Shown here: positions 28,336-43,300 of the stretch, piece by piece
Layout: every line of letters starts with the position of its first letter
Numbering within the stretch: position 1 is the stretch's first letter
Notes under the pieces: model-generated
Database searches by the model: none
Seen by the model: only the letters and a program-made list of their open reading frames with translations
What the model was told of the DNA's origin: nothing
Origin: Taeniopygia guttata
Taxonomy: Eukaryota > Chordata > Aves > Passeriformes > Estrildidae
Direction of reading: 5' to 3'
Length of the DNA stretch: 64,000 bases
NCBI RefSeq assembly: GCF_048771995.1
Contig: NC_133027.1
Location: forward strand, 11,404,001 to 11,468,000
Translations under genes and position numbers: made by a program

Positions 28336-31300
28336 GTGCGCGGCACGGCCCGGCCCGGGGGCAGCCTGCGGGGAGGGCGCTGGCGGCGGTCACGGAGGGG
28401 ATCCTGCCCCTCTGCCCGGCCCCGGTGAGGCACAGCTGGGGTGCTGTGTCCAGCTCTGGGCTTCCCAGCACGGAGACAGGGAGCTAATAGAGCGGGTCCA
28501 GCAGAGACCACTGAGATGAGAGGTCTGGAGCATCTCTTATCAGGAAAGGTGTGGGGGTTGGTCCTGTTTAGCCCAGAGGAGATTGAGAGGGGATCTCACT
28601 ACTGCATATGAATATCTCCAAGATGAGTCCCAGGAAGGTGGTGCAGCCAGTTTGGTGACAGGACAAGGAGCAATGGCCATAAATTAAAACAGAAGAAGTT
28701 CCACCTGAACATGAGGGAGAACTTCTTTCCTTTGAGAGTGGCAGAGCACTGAAACTGCTGCCCAGGGAAAGCGTTGAATTTCCCTCTCTGGAGACATCCC
28801 AAACCCTAGATGTGTTCCTCTGTCACCTGCTCCAGGTGACCCTGCAGGGGGGTTGCACTGGGTGGTCTCCCTTCCAGTCCTAACAATTCTGTGGTTCTGT
28901 AACATTGAGATGTCAAGATTACTGCCTGTTGCATTGTTACTGTCTTTTCATTATTATTTATCATTCTAGAGATGGAATTTCCTTCTAGTTTCACTAGTAC
29001 TGAAAGAGCATTTGTTCACCGGCTCTGTCAGTCTCTTGGACTGGTGTCTAAAAGCAAAGGGTGAGTCAGGGTACAATTTTCAGTTCTTTGGTGCAGACGG
29101 ATAGAATTTCAAGACTAATGATAACTTGATTGATGTTTTCAACATACTCAACTGTGTTGCAAGGAATAGTGTTAGAGAAAAAAGTGTAAAAGTAGCTACA
29201 GAAATGAGCATATTTGTTCATTGCTGTATGCATGCTTGGAAAAGCTTGTGACATGCATTTTGGGACAGCTTGATTTTATACTTTGTGGATTTAATGGCTC
29301 CATTAAAAAAGCTTCTCACTGTGATTTCTGTTTTTTTTTTTTTCCAAAGAATTTGCATAGCGTCTCATACCCTGACAGATAAAAGTTAACCTAGAGTAGG
29401 TTCCTTTTTACTAAAATAACTTTTCTCTCCCCCCTGACAGAAAAGGAGCCAATCGATACCTGACTGTAAGGAAGAAGGATGTGTCAGAGGCACACGTAGT
29501 CATGACTTGTGACTTGGCTCTCCGTACGAAACACGCCGTTCGGAGTCTAATTCAGCGCTTTCCCGTCACAACTAAGGAACGCAAGGAGCTCCTGCCAAGG
29601 ACAGAGCGAGGAAGTGTCTGTGCTGTTGCATCCGGTACGTTCAGCATGTGTTCTGATTTGGACTTGCCCATCAACACCACTTGAAACCATGACAAAAAAA
29701 CCTCTTTCTGCTCTGTCCCCTCTGGTGTCCTAACAGACACTTTCAAACAAATGCATTAATTTTCCGTACTTTTAAGGTCTTTTATAACTGGTGCTGTGAG
29801 GAACTTGGGAAGTCATATTATGCACATTGAGATGTCCACCTTGTGTTGTGTTAATTTAGAATCTTTGAGCCAGTTCCAGCCAAATCTTTTTGGAAGCACA
29901 TTTTGAAGTGTGGCTTCACACAAGTACTATGAGGTGGGGTTGAAGAGTCAGTGTTCTTGTGATGCCATAAGAATGCCTATATGAGAAAATGCGGTTGTCT
30001 GTTCTGCTTATAGAAATTAATGTCCTTGATAAATCAATAATTTTAGTTTTTATTTCTTCATCTCTACAAAATAGATTTGGTCCTTAAGAGACTACTGTCC
30101 AGACTTGTTAATTTCTCGAATATGGAAGAGTTCACTGAAAGACAAACTTCTGTCAAAATGTTGGGTTTTTTTTTTTTAAAGCAAGGTTTTCATCTAGATT
30201 ATTGCTTTAGCAGCTACAAGTGGAAGAGTTGCACTGTGTTTTTGTGTGCAGAGATGGGTGTAGTGAACAGAAAACATTTGTACCAGTATGCCTTGTTTAA
30301 TTGCATGTTTCTGATATGTGGTGTCTGTTCTTGAAGTGCTTTCTTTGCTGTTATTTTCAATTGTTCTAGTTGTTTAATAGGATTGTTATATGAACAGAGG
30401 GAAGCTGTAATAAAAGTACTGAAATGCAATGTCTTAAGAATGTAAGGGATAAGTTAATGAACAGTCTAATATTTGCCTTTCTCTGCATCTCAAGAATGTA
30501 TTTTTAGTTCTCCTGATCTGTTAGTCTGTTTGTCTTGGTACAACAGAGCTTGAAATTTAGTATATGAATCTGTTAATGGCATTAAATATGTATAAATGAG
30601 TATACAGTGAGCTTTTCATTCTGCCAGAAAATAGTTCTCAAGGAATTATAGAGTGTTACTTGCAATGATGGATGTGAAGTGGCTCCCTCAGAAGATGTGC
30701 CCGTTTTTTGGCTGCTCATGCACCGCTTTCTAACACATCGCACTGCTGTGTGGGGGCCAGGGCTCTTGATACAGCATGCTTGCATTGGTATGATTTCAGG
30801 CAAACGTGTGGAATAGCTTAAAGGTTTAACTCTGTCAGTGTGTATTTCTAGGGGGAACTGCAGGTGTGAAATGTGGGCGCAGATACAAACGCCACCAAAA
30901 TACACCAGGCTGGTATTCTCTGGTTTAGTTTGTTTCTCCTTTTGCTCTTTGTAGGCTTTTTTGACATGGAGCAATGCTGTGGAAGAGTCTGGTTTTCTTC
31001 AAAATACCCATGAAAGTAATAAGTGTTTTGAAAAATATCTATTCCAAGCACTGCAGGACATGCTATAAAAATGACGTCTAAATGTGTGATGGGTTTGTCA
31101 CTTTACCGACAGGGATGCATAAAAAGTCAGCAATGTTAATTTTTAAGTACAGTTTTTGAGCAGTGTTTTTGTGACCTTCCTCTGTGTCTGCATAAATAAA
31201 CTTTTAACTTGTCTTTGCAGAAAACAAAGAAGTAAACAAGACAAGTGGTCGACTTAATGATGGTATCCCCCAGGTCCCAGTGAAAAGAGGGGAATCAGAG

Positions 31301-34300
31301 TTTGATTCCTTCAGGCAGTCACTACCAGTTCTTGAAAAACAGGAAGAAATTGTCCAAATCATAAGGGACAATAAAATTGTTTTAGTTATAGGAGAGTCTG
31401 GATCAGGAAAAACGACACAGGTATGTTGCTTCAATGAAATAAAAACTATAACAGTATTTATTCTAAACTAATGCCAATTGTGTAACATTTGTGATATGGG
31501 ATACTTTTATGCTATTTTAAGGCTTTCCTTTTCCTGTGTGATTGAAAATGTTGTTCCAATTCATTTTCTTGCTTTTGAAACACTAGGCCTCTAGATAGGT
31601 ACTAGAAGCATAAATGATTCCTCACAATTTTCTGGTAGATACCATTTTTTCATTAAAATAATACAAAATATTGAAGGGAAAATAGCTGTGATGTTTGTAT
31701 ATCCCTTTTTCTTCTAAGGCTAGTTCTGTTCTTAGTATCCAGAGTAATCTATTTTTTGTGTTAAAATGAGAGATTATCTACAGGGCTTTTTTTTCTTTTT
31801 TTTTTTTTTTTGGATTTCTCTGAAGCAGGAGGGAGGCACTGTAAGTTTTTTTTTTAAAAAAACCTAAATAGGTTATACTTAGGAATTTATTTTCTGCTGA
31901 TTCAGATTGGCTTGCTGTGATAATTGTAATGAAAAGTCTTTTGCAATGTGCAATATTGATATGCAGTTAATGGTTTCCCTGTGCTAACAAAGCTGTGACT
32001 TTCTCAAAAAGCAAATTTGAACCACTTCTTTACAGATCCCTCAATTTATCCTTGATGACTGCTACAAGAACGGAACTCCCTGTCGTGTGTTTTGTACTCA
32101 GCCAAGACGTTTAGCAGCTGTTGCTGTGGCTGAAAGAGTGGCAGCAGAAAGAAGAGAGAAGATTGGCCAGACAATTGGTTACCAGATCCGGTTAGAAAGC
32201 AGGTACTAATGGTATTTCTAAGTGTCGGTTGATCTTGTGTTGGTCTTGTGAATCTTGTGTACATTGAAACTGCAGTATGTTTGGGTTGCAGCCTCACAGG
32301 TGGGATATGTTACTGCAGGTAAGGAATACGTAAGAGTGAAAAGGATGGCTTACTTCCTGTGTTTTGCAGTTTCATGTAGAAGGTTGTCTTACAGAACTGA
32401 ATCTCAGGTATTTTCTGTTGATTTCTTCTGCGGCGTGTATGCATGGAAATCCTTGTCTGATTTTCAGATCAAGTCTACACTTTCTTCTTCCCCCCCCCCC
32501 CCCCCCCCCCCCGCGTTTAACATGTGCGGATCCAAAAGGTCTGCAAGCTTTGAAGGTAGGTGTGAAAACCAGCATGCTGTAACAAATGTTATGTAGTGAG
32601 AGTTGATAGGAGCCATAAAAGGGAAAACAAAAAAATTGGAATGCGACTGATGAAGCTGAGCATTATTTACCAGTCTAGTCTGGACTAAATTTACTCTTCT
32701 TCAGCTTCTGTGTTTATAACATGAAGTGATGTAAAAGTAGAGATTTCAGTATCACTTGATGAATTTGTCTCTAAACAGAGCATGAATGGATTGTTTGGGG
32801 TTTTTACATCTTTGCACCATGTAGCGAAGTGACATTTCAGGGAAGGGCCAGCAGTTGAGATATGAGTGACCAGAAGATGGCTAAAGGTTGTGCTGCCTGA
32901 GTGAACAAAGATAACACATAGCTGATGAAAATGAATGCACTTGAACAACGAAGCCACAATAAGAATTCAAATGTGTGCATGAAAGCTCACAAGGATATTG
33001 AGAGATTAGAAGAGCTAGTGAAGATGTGTCACAAATAAGCTGGATGATTAATATATGGAAGTACTATGCTGGCAGAAGAAGAGCAGAGTCAGGTGAAAAT
33101 GGTAGAATTACTGGAAGCAGCGCAGAAAATCCAGCTTGAGAAAAATCAATACAATTACTCCAGAGAAACACTGAAAGGGGGCGATAACAATATTTTGAGA
33201 CGTGGACAAAAAAAAATTTGAGTGGATATGTTTAGAGGTGTTTATAGTAACACAGAAATATAATTTTTAAGGTTTTCTTAACTGTCTTCCAGAGAAAAGC
33301 TGTAGAGTACAGTACAGAGGAACTTTTCAGCTCTTTTAGGATGGCAGTACCAGAGAGAGTAGTGACAATTTCTGTTTTTATTGGGACAGCTAACTGTGCC
33401 CCAGGTATAGAATTGTAAAAGTTCAGTATTTTCACCTCCTGAAAAACCAGAGGATCACGCAGATGACTTTGTGATTTAGTCAGCTGTAATGAATTGTGTC
33501 TTCAAGGCAAGGCTTTGGCAGCTGTGGGGAGGCTTCTGTGAGGAGGTGCCAGAAGCCTCTTCTGTGTGTGACAGAGCCGGTGCCAGCCAAGACAGACCTG
33601 CCTCTGGCCAAGGCTGAGCCCATCTGTGGTGGTGGTAGTGCCTCTGGGACAGTGGGGAATGGGGGAGGAAAACCTGCACAACAGAGGCAGCAGTTCAAGA
33701 AGAGCAGTGAAAGCATGTGAGAGAAGCAGATCTGCACACAGGAAGGTCAGTGCAGGAGGGGAGGAGATTCTCCAGGTGCCAGAGCAGCCCATGGTGAGGC
33801 AGCTGTGGCCCAGCAGGCCGTGGAGGTCCGTGGTGCAGCAGGGATCCTCCTGTGAAGGATTCTGTGTTGGAGCAGGTGGATGCTTGAAGGAGGCTGTGAT
33901 CCTCTGGGAAGTCTCTGCTGAAACAGGCTCCTGGCAGAACCTGTGGCCCTGGGGAGGGAGCCACACAGAAGCAGGTTTGCTGTCAGGATTGTGACCCTGT
34001 GCGGTCCCACACTGGAGCAAGCTGTTCCTGAAGCACTGCACCCTGTGGAAAGGGACCTGTGCTGCAGCAGTTCCTGGAGAACTGCAGCCCATGGGAAGGA
34101 CCCATATTGGAGAAGCTCGTGGAGGACCCATGTTCCCGTGGGAGAGACCCACGTTCTCCTTGTCTTTCTCTGGAGCCTGGGAGTCTTTTTGTTGTGTTTC
34201 CTCTCCCCTGCCCATGGAGAGGACAGATAGAGTGGCTTGCGTAGGCACCTGGCGTCCAGACAGGCTCATCCTACCACGTGTAGACAAATACAAAGGCTAT

Positions 34301-37300
34301 ATCCAAGCACAGGCTGAGGAATTGGAACCTAGTTTTCCACATGGAATTTTCTAGTAAATTGAATGACATGCAGAGTTTCTTCACAGTTCTCTTTTCCTTC
34401 TTATTTATTAAAAATTGAATCTTATTCTTTCAATTAATCCATTGTCCAGAGTTTTGGGGCGCAAGCACTACAAATTGTTAGGAAATGTCTGTGAAAAGGC
34501 ATAGTTTAAAAACAAGTGGTGTGCATGAATCTTTTGAGGAGAGAACTGTAATTTCTCTTCTGGTCAGCAGCTGCTTTAATTTTTGATCCATGGACAGCTT
34601 TAAATGGTGCAACCCCCTAAGTTGTCTCTGTGATGTGATCCATAGGGTTTCTCCAAAGACACTGGTAACATTCTGCACTAATGACATGCTTCTTGGCACG
34701 CTGATGGCAGGAGACAGCACCCTCTCCACTGTGACCCATGTTATTGTGGTGAGCATCCTGTGGTCTTTCATGTGGGGTGGAGCAATATGTATTGCTTTGG
34801 AAAATGAGGTCCTCATTTGTTTTATTTAAATTTGCTGAGCACTTTAGGTGTTTTTGTTTGGTAGAATCTGAATCAACTTTAAAGACTTTCTGAGTCCTCA
34901 GAGTAGAATGCATGTCTTGTGCAGTTTGGTGTTTTTCTGTGTGTTTGTGTTTTTCCTGTAAAAATGTCTTATTTTCATGCCAATGATTAAGTGTGGAATC
35001 AGGAGGAGTGGAGAAGGACAGAAGTGTAAATTTTTCTGAACTTCCGTGGTCAGGAGAAAATCCTTAGGGAGGCTTACATTGATGTGGTTCAATGTGATTG
35101 TGTCAGAATTTCTCTTACCATTTGTTTTAGCAATACAGGTTTTCAGTCCATTTGTTTGCCCAGAGTTTTCAAGATAATGTGGAGTCTAATTGCTAGCAAA
35201 TTATTCAGATTGTTAATTTGTGATTATGTCAATATTCCTATTGTGGAATTGAATAAGGGGAACTGGAATGTTTTTGGCAAGATTTAAGTACTGAAGATTA
35301 AAAGGTAAGTTTAGGTGCCTGCCTGTTTATCAAAGTTTAAAAAGCATGAGAATGATCTATACATTCTTGATGTCAGCCTACAAACTTTGTATTTTGAGTC
35401 CTTGTTTCCTTCATTCATAATATAGATCAAAACAGAAGAATGAAAAAGATGATTAATCAGTTATGTGCCTTAACTTACAGGCTTTGTGTGTGACTTGTCT
35501 AAGCAATTTGCCTGTTTTTCTGATTATGTGGTGTCATACATTTCTTTAAATGCTTATCAATGGTGAAGTGAGAATTTATTAAAACAAAATTTGTAGTTTG
35601 TGGTGTTTTCTTGAAATTTGGCCTCAAATACACAATCAGAGAGGTTTCAGATATTCACTTTAGCCTCTGAAGTTAAAGTGTTTATGGCTTCAGCATTGCA
35701 ATGCACTCAGCGCTGATAAAAACTTTTTGAGGTGTTTTAGTTTCTTTATGGATAGTTTTTTAAAAAAACCCTATTAGTTAAACTAGACTCACACATTTTA
35801 AGGCCTCTGTAATGTGCCACCAAAACATGTATTTTTTTTTTAGAGAAGTTTGTTTTTGTCAGAAGTTGTGATCCTGAATCTGTGATGGTTTTTCATCTTT
35901 TTTTCCCCTTTTGTTACAGGATGAAGTACATGAGAGGGATAGGTTCAGCGACTTCTTGCTAATAAAACTGAGAGATGTGCTGCAAAACCAGAATAATTTA
36001 AAACTAATTCTCTCTAGTGCTGCTCTAGATGCAAATCTCTTCATTAGGTATTTTGGAAGCTGCCCAGTAATACATAGTAAGTCTTGATTTTAAGTCTGAG
36101 TATACCTGCCTTGAGACTCACAGATCTTACTAAACTGTAGCAAATTATTCTGAGTAAAGGCACATGATTAATACACTGAGAATTACAGGAATCCTTGTTC
36201 CTTCTGTATGCAGGTTTCTTGTTTCTTGACTATTTGCACCTCATTCAGAGTGAGGTGTTTTAGTCACTGGGAGTTCTGTAAATGCAGATACATCCTGCCC
36301 CCCTCCACTCTTAATTAAAGAAGTAGGAAGAGGTTATTGAAGTTCTGTCTTCATGCTGATACAGGACTTAGAAGCTACATGAGTGTGATATGTATCAATG
36401 CATTCCAGTAGGATCTTACTCTTCAGGCTTTGTGAAGGTTGTTACTGGTTACTGGACAGATAACTGTACCAGTTCAGTTCAGAAATACAGGCTTAGACAG
36501 ATTTGGTTTCACATGAAAAAAGGATCACATGATTCTCTGATTTAAAGAAAATTAGTAGTTGTTCATCTAGGTAAATATTCAGAAAAGACATCCAGTTTCG
36601 CTTATTTTGTGTTCAGACTCAGTTACCTGCAGTTAGACTACATTCAAATGCAAAGAAAAGTTACCATTTTTTGCTGGTTTAATTTCATTTGACTGATCTT
36701 TAGTAAAGGCAAAATGTAAATGTGTGGGAGGTGGGGGGTTTTTGTGGGTTTGCAGTTTTTGCCCCACCCTCCTGGCTTGCAGGTTTTCTGCATGGGTGAC
36801 CTCCTCTGGCATCTTGCAATCCTCTTACTTTTTCAACAGTAATGTCCAACTTTAATGTGTTTTGAAAAGTATCTTTCAAGAGAAATGCTTTATTTGACAA
36901 TCAGGTAGACTCTCTGCATGTCAGCCTTTTAAAAAAAATCTCAACGGTTTTAGGAAATGGGATTGCTTACTGGTTTATTTTAGCAAATGTTTGTGAGGAG
37001 GAACCCTTTTTTTCCTTTCTTTTTTTGCAGATGGAAGTGCTTAGTTCTCTGTTTTGAATTTCTGCCCAGTTGAATAAGGTTTGCAGCTTGTTGGAGACAG
37101 GAATCTGGAAATTACACGTGATTTCATGTTCTCTGAATTTTTTTTGCAAGGGAGTGCCTCAGTTGTGATTGTTGTATGACTTTCCAGTTTACTCTTTTTG
37201 CAGCTTCCTGTTCTTTCAGATCGGTCAATTTGTGTTGGAAAATCTGATGGCAATCTCTCCCAATCTCTCCAGTTTACCACAGTGTTTGTGCTGGTTATGT

Positions 37301-40300
37301 AACAGGCCAATAGCAATTTAAAAGATGTTTTTTTCCCTTTTTGTTAATTTAAGAATTAAAAGAAGCGGCTTTGTCTGTTAATGTGATATACAAGGTTTGA
37401 GTCTCCTTCAGCAATATGGCTGACAAAATCCTGACCACAGAAAACCACATTTTGTAGCTGTGGAGCGCTGTAGTACACAGAGTTTGTGATCAGTGTTGGA
37501 AGGCTTCCTCTGTCACAGCTTCTAAAAGTATGTGAATTGTGGATTGTTCTTTCTGAAGGAAAATCCTGAGTGTTCCTGAGTCAGGTTAAGGAACAAGAAA
37601 TCAAAATGTAGAGATTTTAATCTTCATGCAAAAAGCATCCTGTAATGTCCACAGAGAATGTCTGGAAAATAGTCATGTTGAAAAAGAAATCAGGATAAAT
37701 TACCAGAAGGTAAAGGCCACTGGGATGTCTCATCTGTCAAGAAGTATTCAGTAAAAAAAGCTCAGCTTTGCTGAATTAGTTGAGGATATGGAAATAAGGC
37801 TGCCTTCTTACATGTTTCTCATGAAAAGAAAGTAGTTCAGTATAAAGATGTACTGTCTCTGTGTGGAACCTTGCAAAAAGCTGTATTAATTGCTTATTAA
37901 TTAATTACATTTTTAATCCAGATGGCAGACTTACATGGCAGGTTCTTGTTTGTAACCCTAAACAAACACGGCTGTTTTCTTCTTTTCATTTAAAAAAATT
38001 GTAGTTAATAACTGTCAATCTTATGAACATCTCCTGCTATAACACTTCATAAAATTGAAGAGGTTGAGGAGAAACAAGGTGGCATTTGACTTTGGAAATA
38101 TTTTGTTTTGTACAGTTTTGAGAAAAATAAACTCCAGTGAAGGTAGTTTTTTAAAAGAATTAATTCTGTAAGTGAAGCTAGTGAATATAGAATCTTTTAT
38201 GGATTTTTTCTATTTTAGTCCAAGGGAGACCTTTTCAAGTTAAAGAGATGTTTCTGGAGGACATTTTACGAAGCACTGGGTATGCAAACAAAGAGATGGT
38301 GAAGTACAAAGAAAAGAAGCAGCAAGGTCAGTGGATTTGTTAATTGTAAGGGTTGGCAGTAAGAATCATTGATTGAACAAACAGTTAACAGGATTATTTT
38401 CTGTTAAAATTCCAGAGTCAGGAGATTAAATGAGATGTGATTAGATGACAGCGTCTTTAAGCTCTCAATATTTACATTTTTGAAATAGTTTATGCAATTA
38501 AAGAAAAAAAATCACTTTGATTCAGTGGTTGCATTCTTTTTTCATTCAGTTGATAAATGTCATCTTTTTTCTAATTGTTATGCTGTAGAGCTATATATAA
38601 CTGGGGGCTCTGCCCACATAAGTACTAAAGAAGCATAGGATGCTCTGTACCTTTGGGTGCAAATTAAAGTGCAGCTATTAAAGCAGGCATGATTTTGTAC
38701 ATCTTGCACTAAATTCCCTTCAGTAACATTTTTCACTGCTTTCTTCAGGCATGGATGTATTTTTTTAAGTGTTAACACTCTTGAGCTAAACATCATTGGG
38801 TTTAAGTTGATTAAGTAGATACTGCTCAGAAGTTTTCTTGGCAACTGAAAGTAATGATCCCAGTGATTATTTAAAGAAAAATTTTTTAAAAATGCAAACC
38901 CCAAAGCTATAACATACAGTCCTAACTGGATATTGATCACAGTGCTCACCTCTGATCACTGGGGTCAGAAAAGTTCAGTTAGGACCCTGGTGTTTTCTAA
39001 GGTTTCTTCCACTTGTGTAGAAAAGTAAGTTGTTACATGCAGGGACTGCATCACTCGTCTTCAGAATTCCATTTGTGGAAAAAGATCTGGTCTGAGATTG
39101 TGTGGAAGGTGATTACTTAAGGAAGATACTTTGAATGCAGTAGTTTGGAATAACGGAGGTTTTGGGGGCTTAAACACCAAAGTGTTGGGTTTTACCTTGT
39201 TTTTATAGCCCTTGTTTGCAGTGGCGCCCTTTGGGTACCCTTAAATATGTCATTTATGTTGGACTGGTAGTAGCATTCTAGACTAAATAAAAGAGGTTGA
39301 ATAGGTAAAACTTGGTAAAACCTGCTGTAACTAACTTTTTTAGTAGAAAACAATGGATAAGAAATATGACTCTAAAACTTTCTTGGGGAATACTTTGCAT
39401 TCTAGAAGAGAAACAGAAGAACACTCTTGCTGAGTGGTGTTCAGCTCTAGATAACACTAACAAAGGGACATCTCGGAGACAAAAATCAGTTCCAAGGACA
39501 AATGAGGAGTACAAATGGTTGGATGATGGTGGTGACACAGTATTTAATCAACTGGTAAGTTTTTTCTTTTGTCGGAAGAGATGTTTATATTTGTGTTGTA
39601 TTCTAGCCATTTAAAATCTGTTTTCTACAGTTCTGTTGAGTCTTTCAGGATATTAACGTATTTTAAAGATTACTTGATTAGGATGAACTGCTCTAGCTGA
39701 AGTGTGCTCTTCAGATAGGGTGGTTGCACACAGCTTTTCCTCAGATCAAATGGCTTGACTGCCATTGTGTTCGTACTTGCATATGACAAAATCAGTGCAT
39801 TAACTGATACCTGAGTTAGGTATATCTACACTGATATATTTGGGTTTCTGTTGCTGCTGGGAAAAATAACCATTCCAATTCTTTGTGGGTAATGTATAAG
39901 AATAAAGACAACTCTTGGAAGAGATTAAGCTTTCAATATTGTTTTTTATCTTCAGACTGAAAAAGATGTGAATTGCCTTGAATCGTGGATAGTAAAAGAA
40001 ATGGATTCCTGTCTTTCTGACATCTGGTTGCATAAAGATATTGATTTGTTTGCTCAGCTGTTAAATCTTATTTTAACTGAAAATGTCAGTGGTAAGTTTC
40101 ATGTGTTATTACATAAAAAAAAGCAACCTCAAATTTACTTAGATTTTTATGGCTACTTTTATCTCCAGTTTCAAATGGTGTTACCTTTGCATTCTGATGC
40201 CGACTGAAAAAATGGTAGGGCTAGCAGAAATAATGGGTTGTTTAGTTAGTTGTTGTTTTGAAGTATTGACAGAAGTGTGTTTCTAAAACAGTGTAGAATT

Positions 40301-43300
40301 CATATGAACTAACTTCAGAGATAAAGTGAGGAAACAAATTCTCTTTGGGCTGGAATTTGAAAGCAATATTTGTACTATATTTAGATGAAAAAATAACATT
40401 TCTCTTGGTTTTGCTGGATTTTTTTTTCTTTTACTTCTCAGTTGATTATAGGCACAGTGAAACTGGTGCAACTGCTCTGATGATTTCTTCAGGGAGAGGC
40501 TTTTTGAGTCAAGTAGAACAGTTGATCAGCATGGGAGCAAGTATCCACTGCAAATCATCTAATGGCTGGTAAAAACAGAGAAACCAAAACATAGATTTAT
40601 GTGTCAATATAGGAGAGAGAAAGAAAATTGTTTAACATCTAAATTAATTTGCTAACTTATCACACTGCTGTAAGAACTATAGATTTTGACAGCCTCAACA
40701 ATTTCTAACTCCTGATAATCACATTGTTTTCTGTAAATTCTAAATTGAATTCTTAATTACATGGTCTTGATTATGAGCTATAAACTTTGTTTCAGTAGGT
40801 CTTATTTAAGATACTGGTTAGCAGAACAACTGTAATCTACTGAATTGGACCAAAATATTTGGCAATTCCTATTTTCATGGAGTTACCCATATCAGAAGAT
40901 CTTTCTGTTATGTTTCTAAATATATTGTAGCATGTAAAAATATTTGTGAATCTGTAGAAACTCAGGTTTTGTGGTCATGGATTATGTCTTCATATAAACA
41001 GGGAAGTACAGTAAATAATTGTTGTATGGAATGATAAGAATTAGGATTCCAGGGGTCTGATATTTGGTACTAACATTTGAAAAAACTTGGGAAGGAATGC
41101 AGTTTAAAGATAAAACAGTGAACTGCATCGTGAGGAGGACAGCTTCTGAAAGACATGAAATAGCCAAATGTTATGCCTGGGGTGTGACCTTTTGAGATGA
41201 CTTCAAGGATACTGCAAACAGGCAGGTCTGATCTCTGCACCTTGTTGTGGACTTTTTAAAGGAATGGCACTTTCTTCCTCCTCACTTCCTTGTGCATGTT
41301 TGCTCCTGTGTAAAACGGACATTCTTTTGTGGTAAAGAACTGTAGTCACCTAAAAGTCAGACAGCTGTTAACACCTATTCATGCACTTTCAAATGGGAAG
41401 TTGCAGATCCAGCAATAACAGTACGGATGTCAGTACAGAAATGGGTACAAAAGTCTGGTGTCAATTGCCTCTCCTGATGCGCTCTTCATATTCATCTTTT
41501 GAAGGGAAAAGTCTAATAAAAATACTTGTGCAACTATTTCAGGATGGCTGTGGACTGGGCTAGGCACTTTGGACAGACGGAGGTTGTTCATCTGTTGGAA
41601 TCCTACAGGTCAGTTGTAACTGTTTTGCAGAATCAGTTGTATATGATATACAAACGGTTGTGATGGGAAATTTGAGGTTTCTGTTCTTTTAATCAGAACA
41701 GGTTTTAGCTTTTCATGGTCTAAAATCTGGACTTAATGGCAAGACCTCTTTTTACGAATAGGAATATTTCAAAAAATAAACAGCAAAAACGTTTGTACTT
41801 AGTATCATATTGTTTATGTTTGCACAACTTGCTAATTCTATACTTTTCACATGCTTACTTTGGAAACAAATCTGTCATGTGTTTTTATTTATCCTTTTTA
41901 TATGCAATAGGCATATTAAAGAAAATTTACAGAAGTAATGTGTACACTAGGCCATTCAAGAATGATTTTCTGATTAACTTACAGTTATCGTACTTGAGGT
42001 AGTGTTTTGTAAAGCTTATCTCTACTATAATTTCTCTTAGTGTAGTTTCTGCTAGTGGGAAATTTTTGGAGAACACGTATCTCTTAAATATTTTTACTTG
42101 AACAGATAAACGAGAAGTATCTTTATACTTTCCTTTGCTTATGGTTGTGTTTCAATGAAGTTGAAGAAAACTAAAGTTAACACTAATAAATAAAGTGGCA
42201 TCCTTTACTGGGTTAACATTGAAATCAGTAAACAGTAATAGTATGGTGATTCCCTTCTGCTACACTTAAACATCAGAATTCAAGACCAATAGTCATATTG
42301 GTCTTGAACTAAGTTTGAGTGGATGGCTCAATGCAAACCCGAAGGGGCAGCCTTGATTCTGGTGTATTTTCCTGTTACAGCGCTTCATTCGGATTTGGAA
42401 ACATGGATGAAAGTTCCCTGGTCCAAAAAAGTGCTAGTGACCTTAGTGCAGAGGACAGAGAGCTACTGACAGCTTATCATCACAGTTTTGATGATGAAAA
42501 AGTGGATCTGGATCTGATAATGCACTTACTTCACAGCATCTGTCATAGTTCAGATGCAGGTAGGTAAATACCTAACCAGTGGTTGTGGATTTGGCTTCTG
42601 ATGAATCATGCTCTTTTTTCAGCAATCCACAAACGTTAAAACCTTCTGAGTGCTATTCGATATGTATTTGAATTTTCTGTTTAACTTTGCAAACCCACTT
42701 CCTTTTTTAGGAGCAATTTTAATATTTCTTCCTGGGTATGATGAGATAGTGAGCCTGAGAGACCGCATTGTTTTCGATGATAAGAGATTCACTGATAATG
42801 CTCACAGGTAAAACCTTTAGTTGCTGTGGCTTTTCATTGCTCCTTTTAAGGATCCTTAAAATGTTCCTTTTGTCTTGCATTAGATACCAAGTTTTCATGC
42901 TTCATTCAAGTATGCAGACTTTGTACCAGAAGAAAGTGCTTGAAAGTCCACCTTTTGGCATTCGCAAAATTGCAAGTATTAGAGGACTTTTTCCAATGCC
43001 ACAATGACCTATTTTGCCATTGCTTTTACAGTTATTACAGTTTTGGTGGTTTGGGTTTTTTTCTTTGCAGATTCTTTCTACTAATATTGCAGAAACCAGC
43101 ATAACAGTCAGTGATGTGGTGTTTGTCATTGACTCAGGCAAGGTGAAAGAGGTAGGACTGCCATAAATTTTCCTAGTGTGATTCTAAAACACACAGTGCA
43201 TAAATTTTGGAGAACTTTTTTTTTTATTCTTATTTATGACTTTACAGTAAAGTAAAAAAAAGTTTTTACTAGCTGAGAGCTAGTGCCTGTCAGGCAACAG

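Noticed and set aside
27925-28519. Several 160-190-codon frames around the YTHDC2 CpG island
   Set aside because: They are GC-rich frame artefacts. Only the frame from ATG 28161 to 28335 joins the next exons in phase.
33502-34293. 263-codon minus-strand frame in YTHDC2 intron 5
   Set aside because: It lies wholly in an interspersed repeat with internal units and has no protein similarity.
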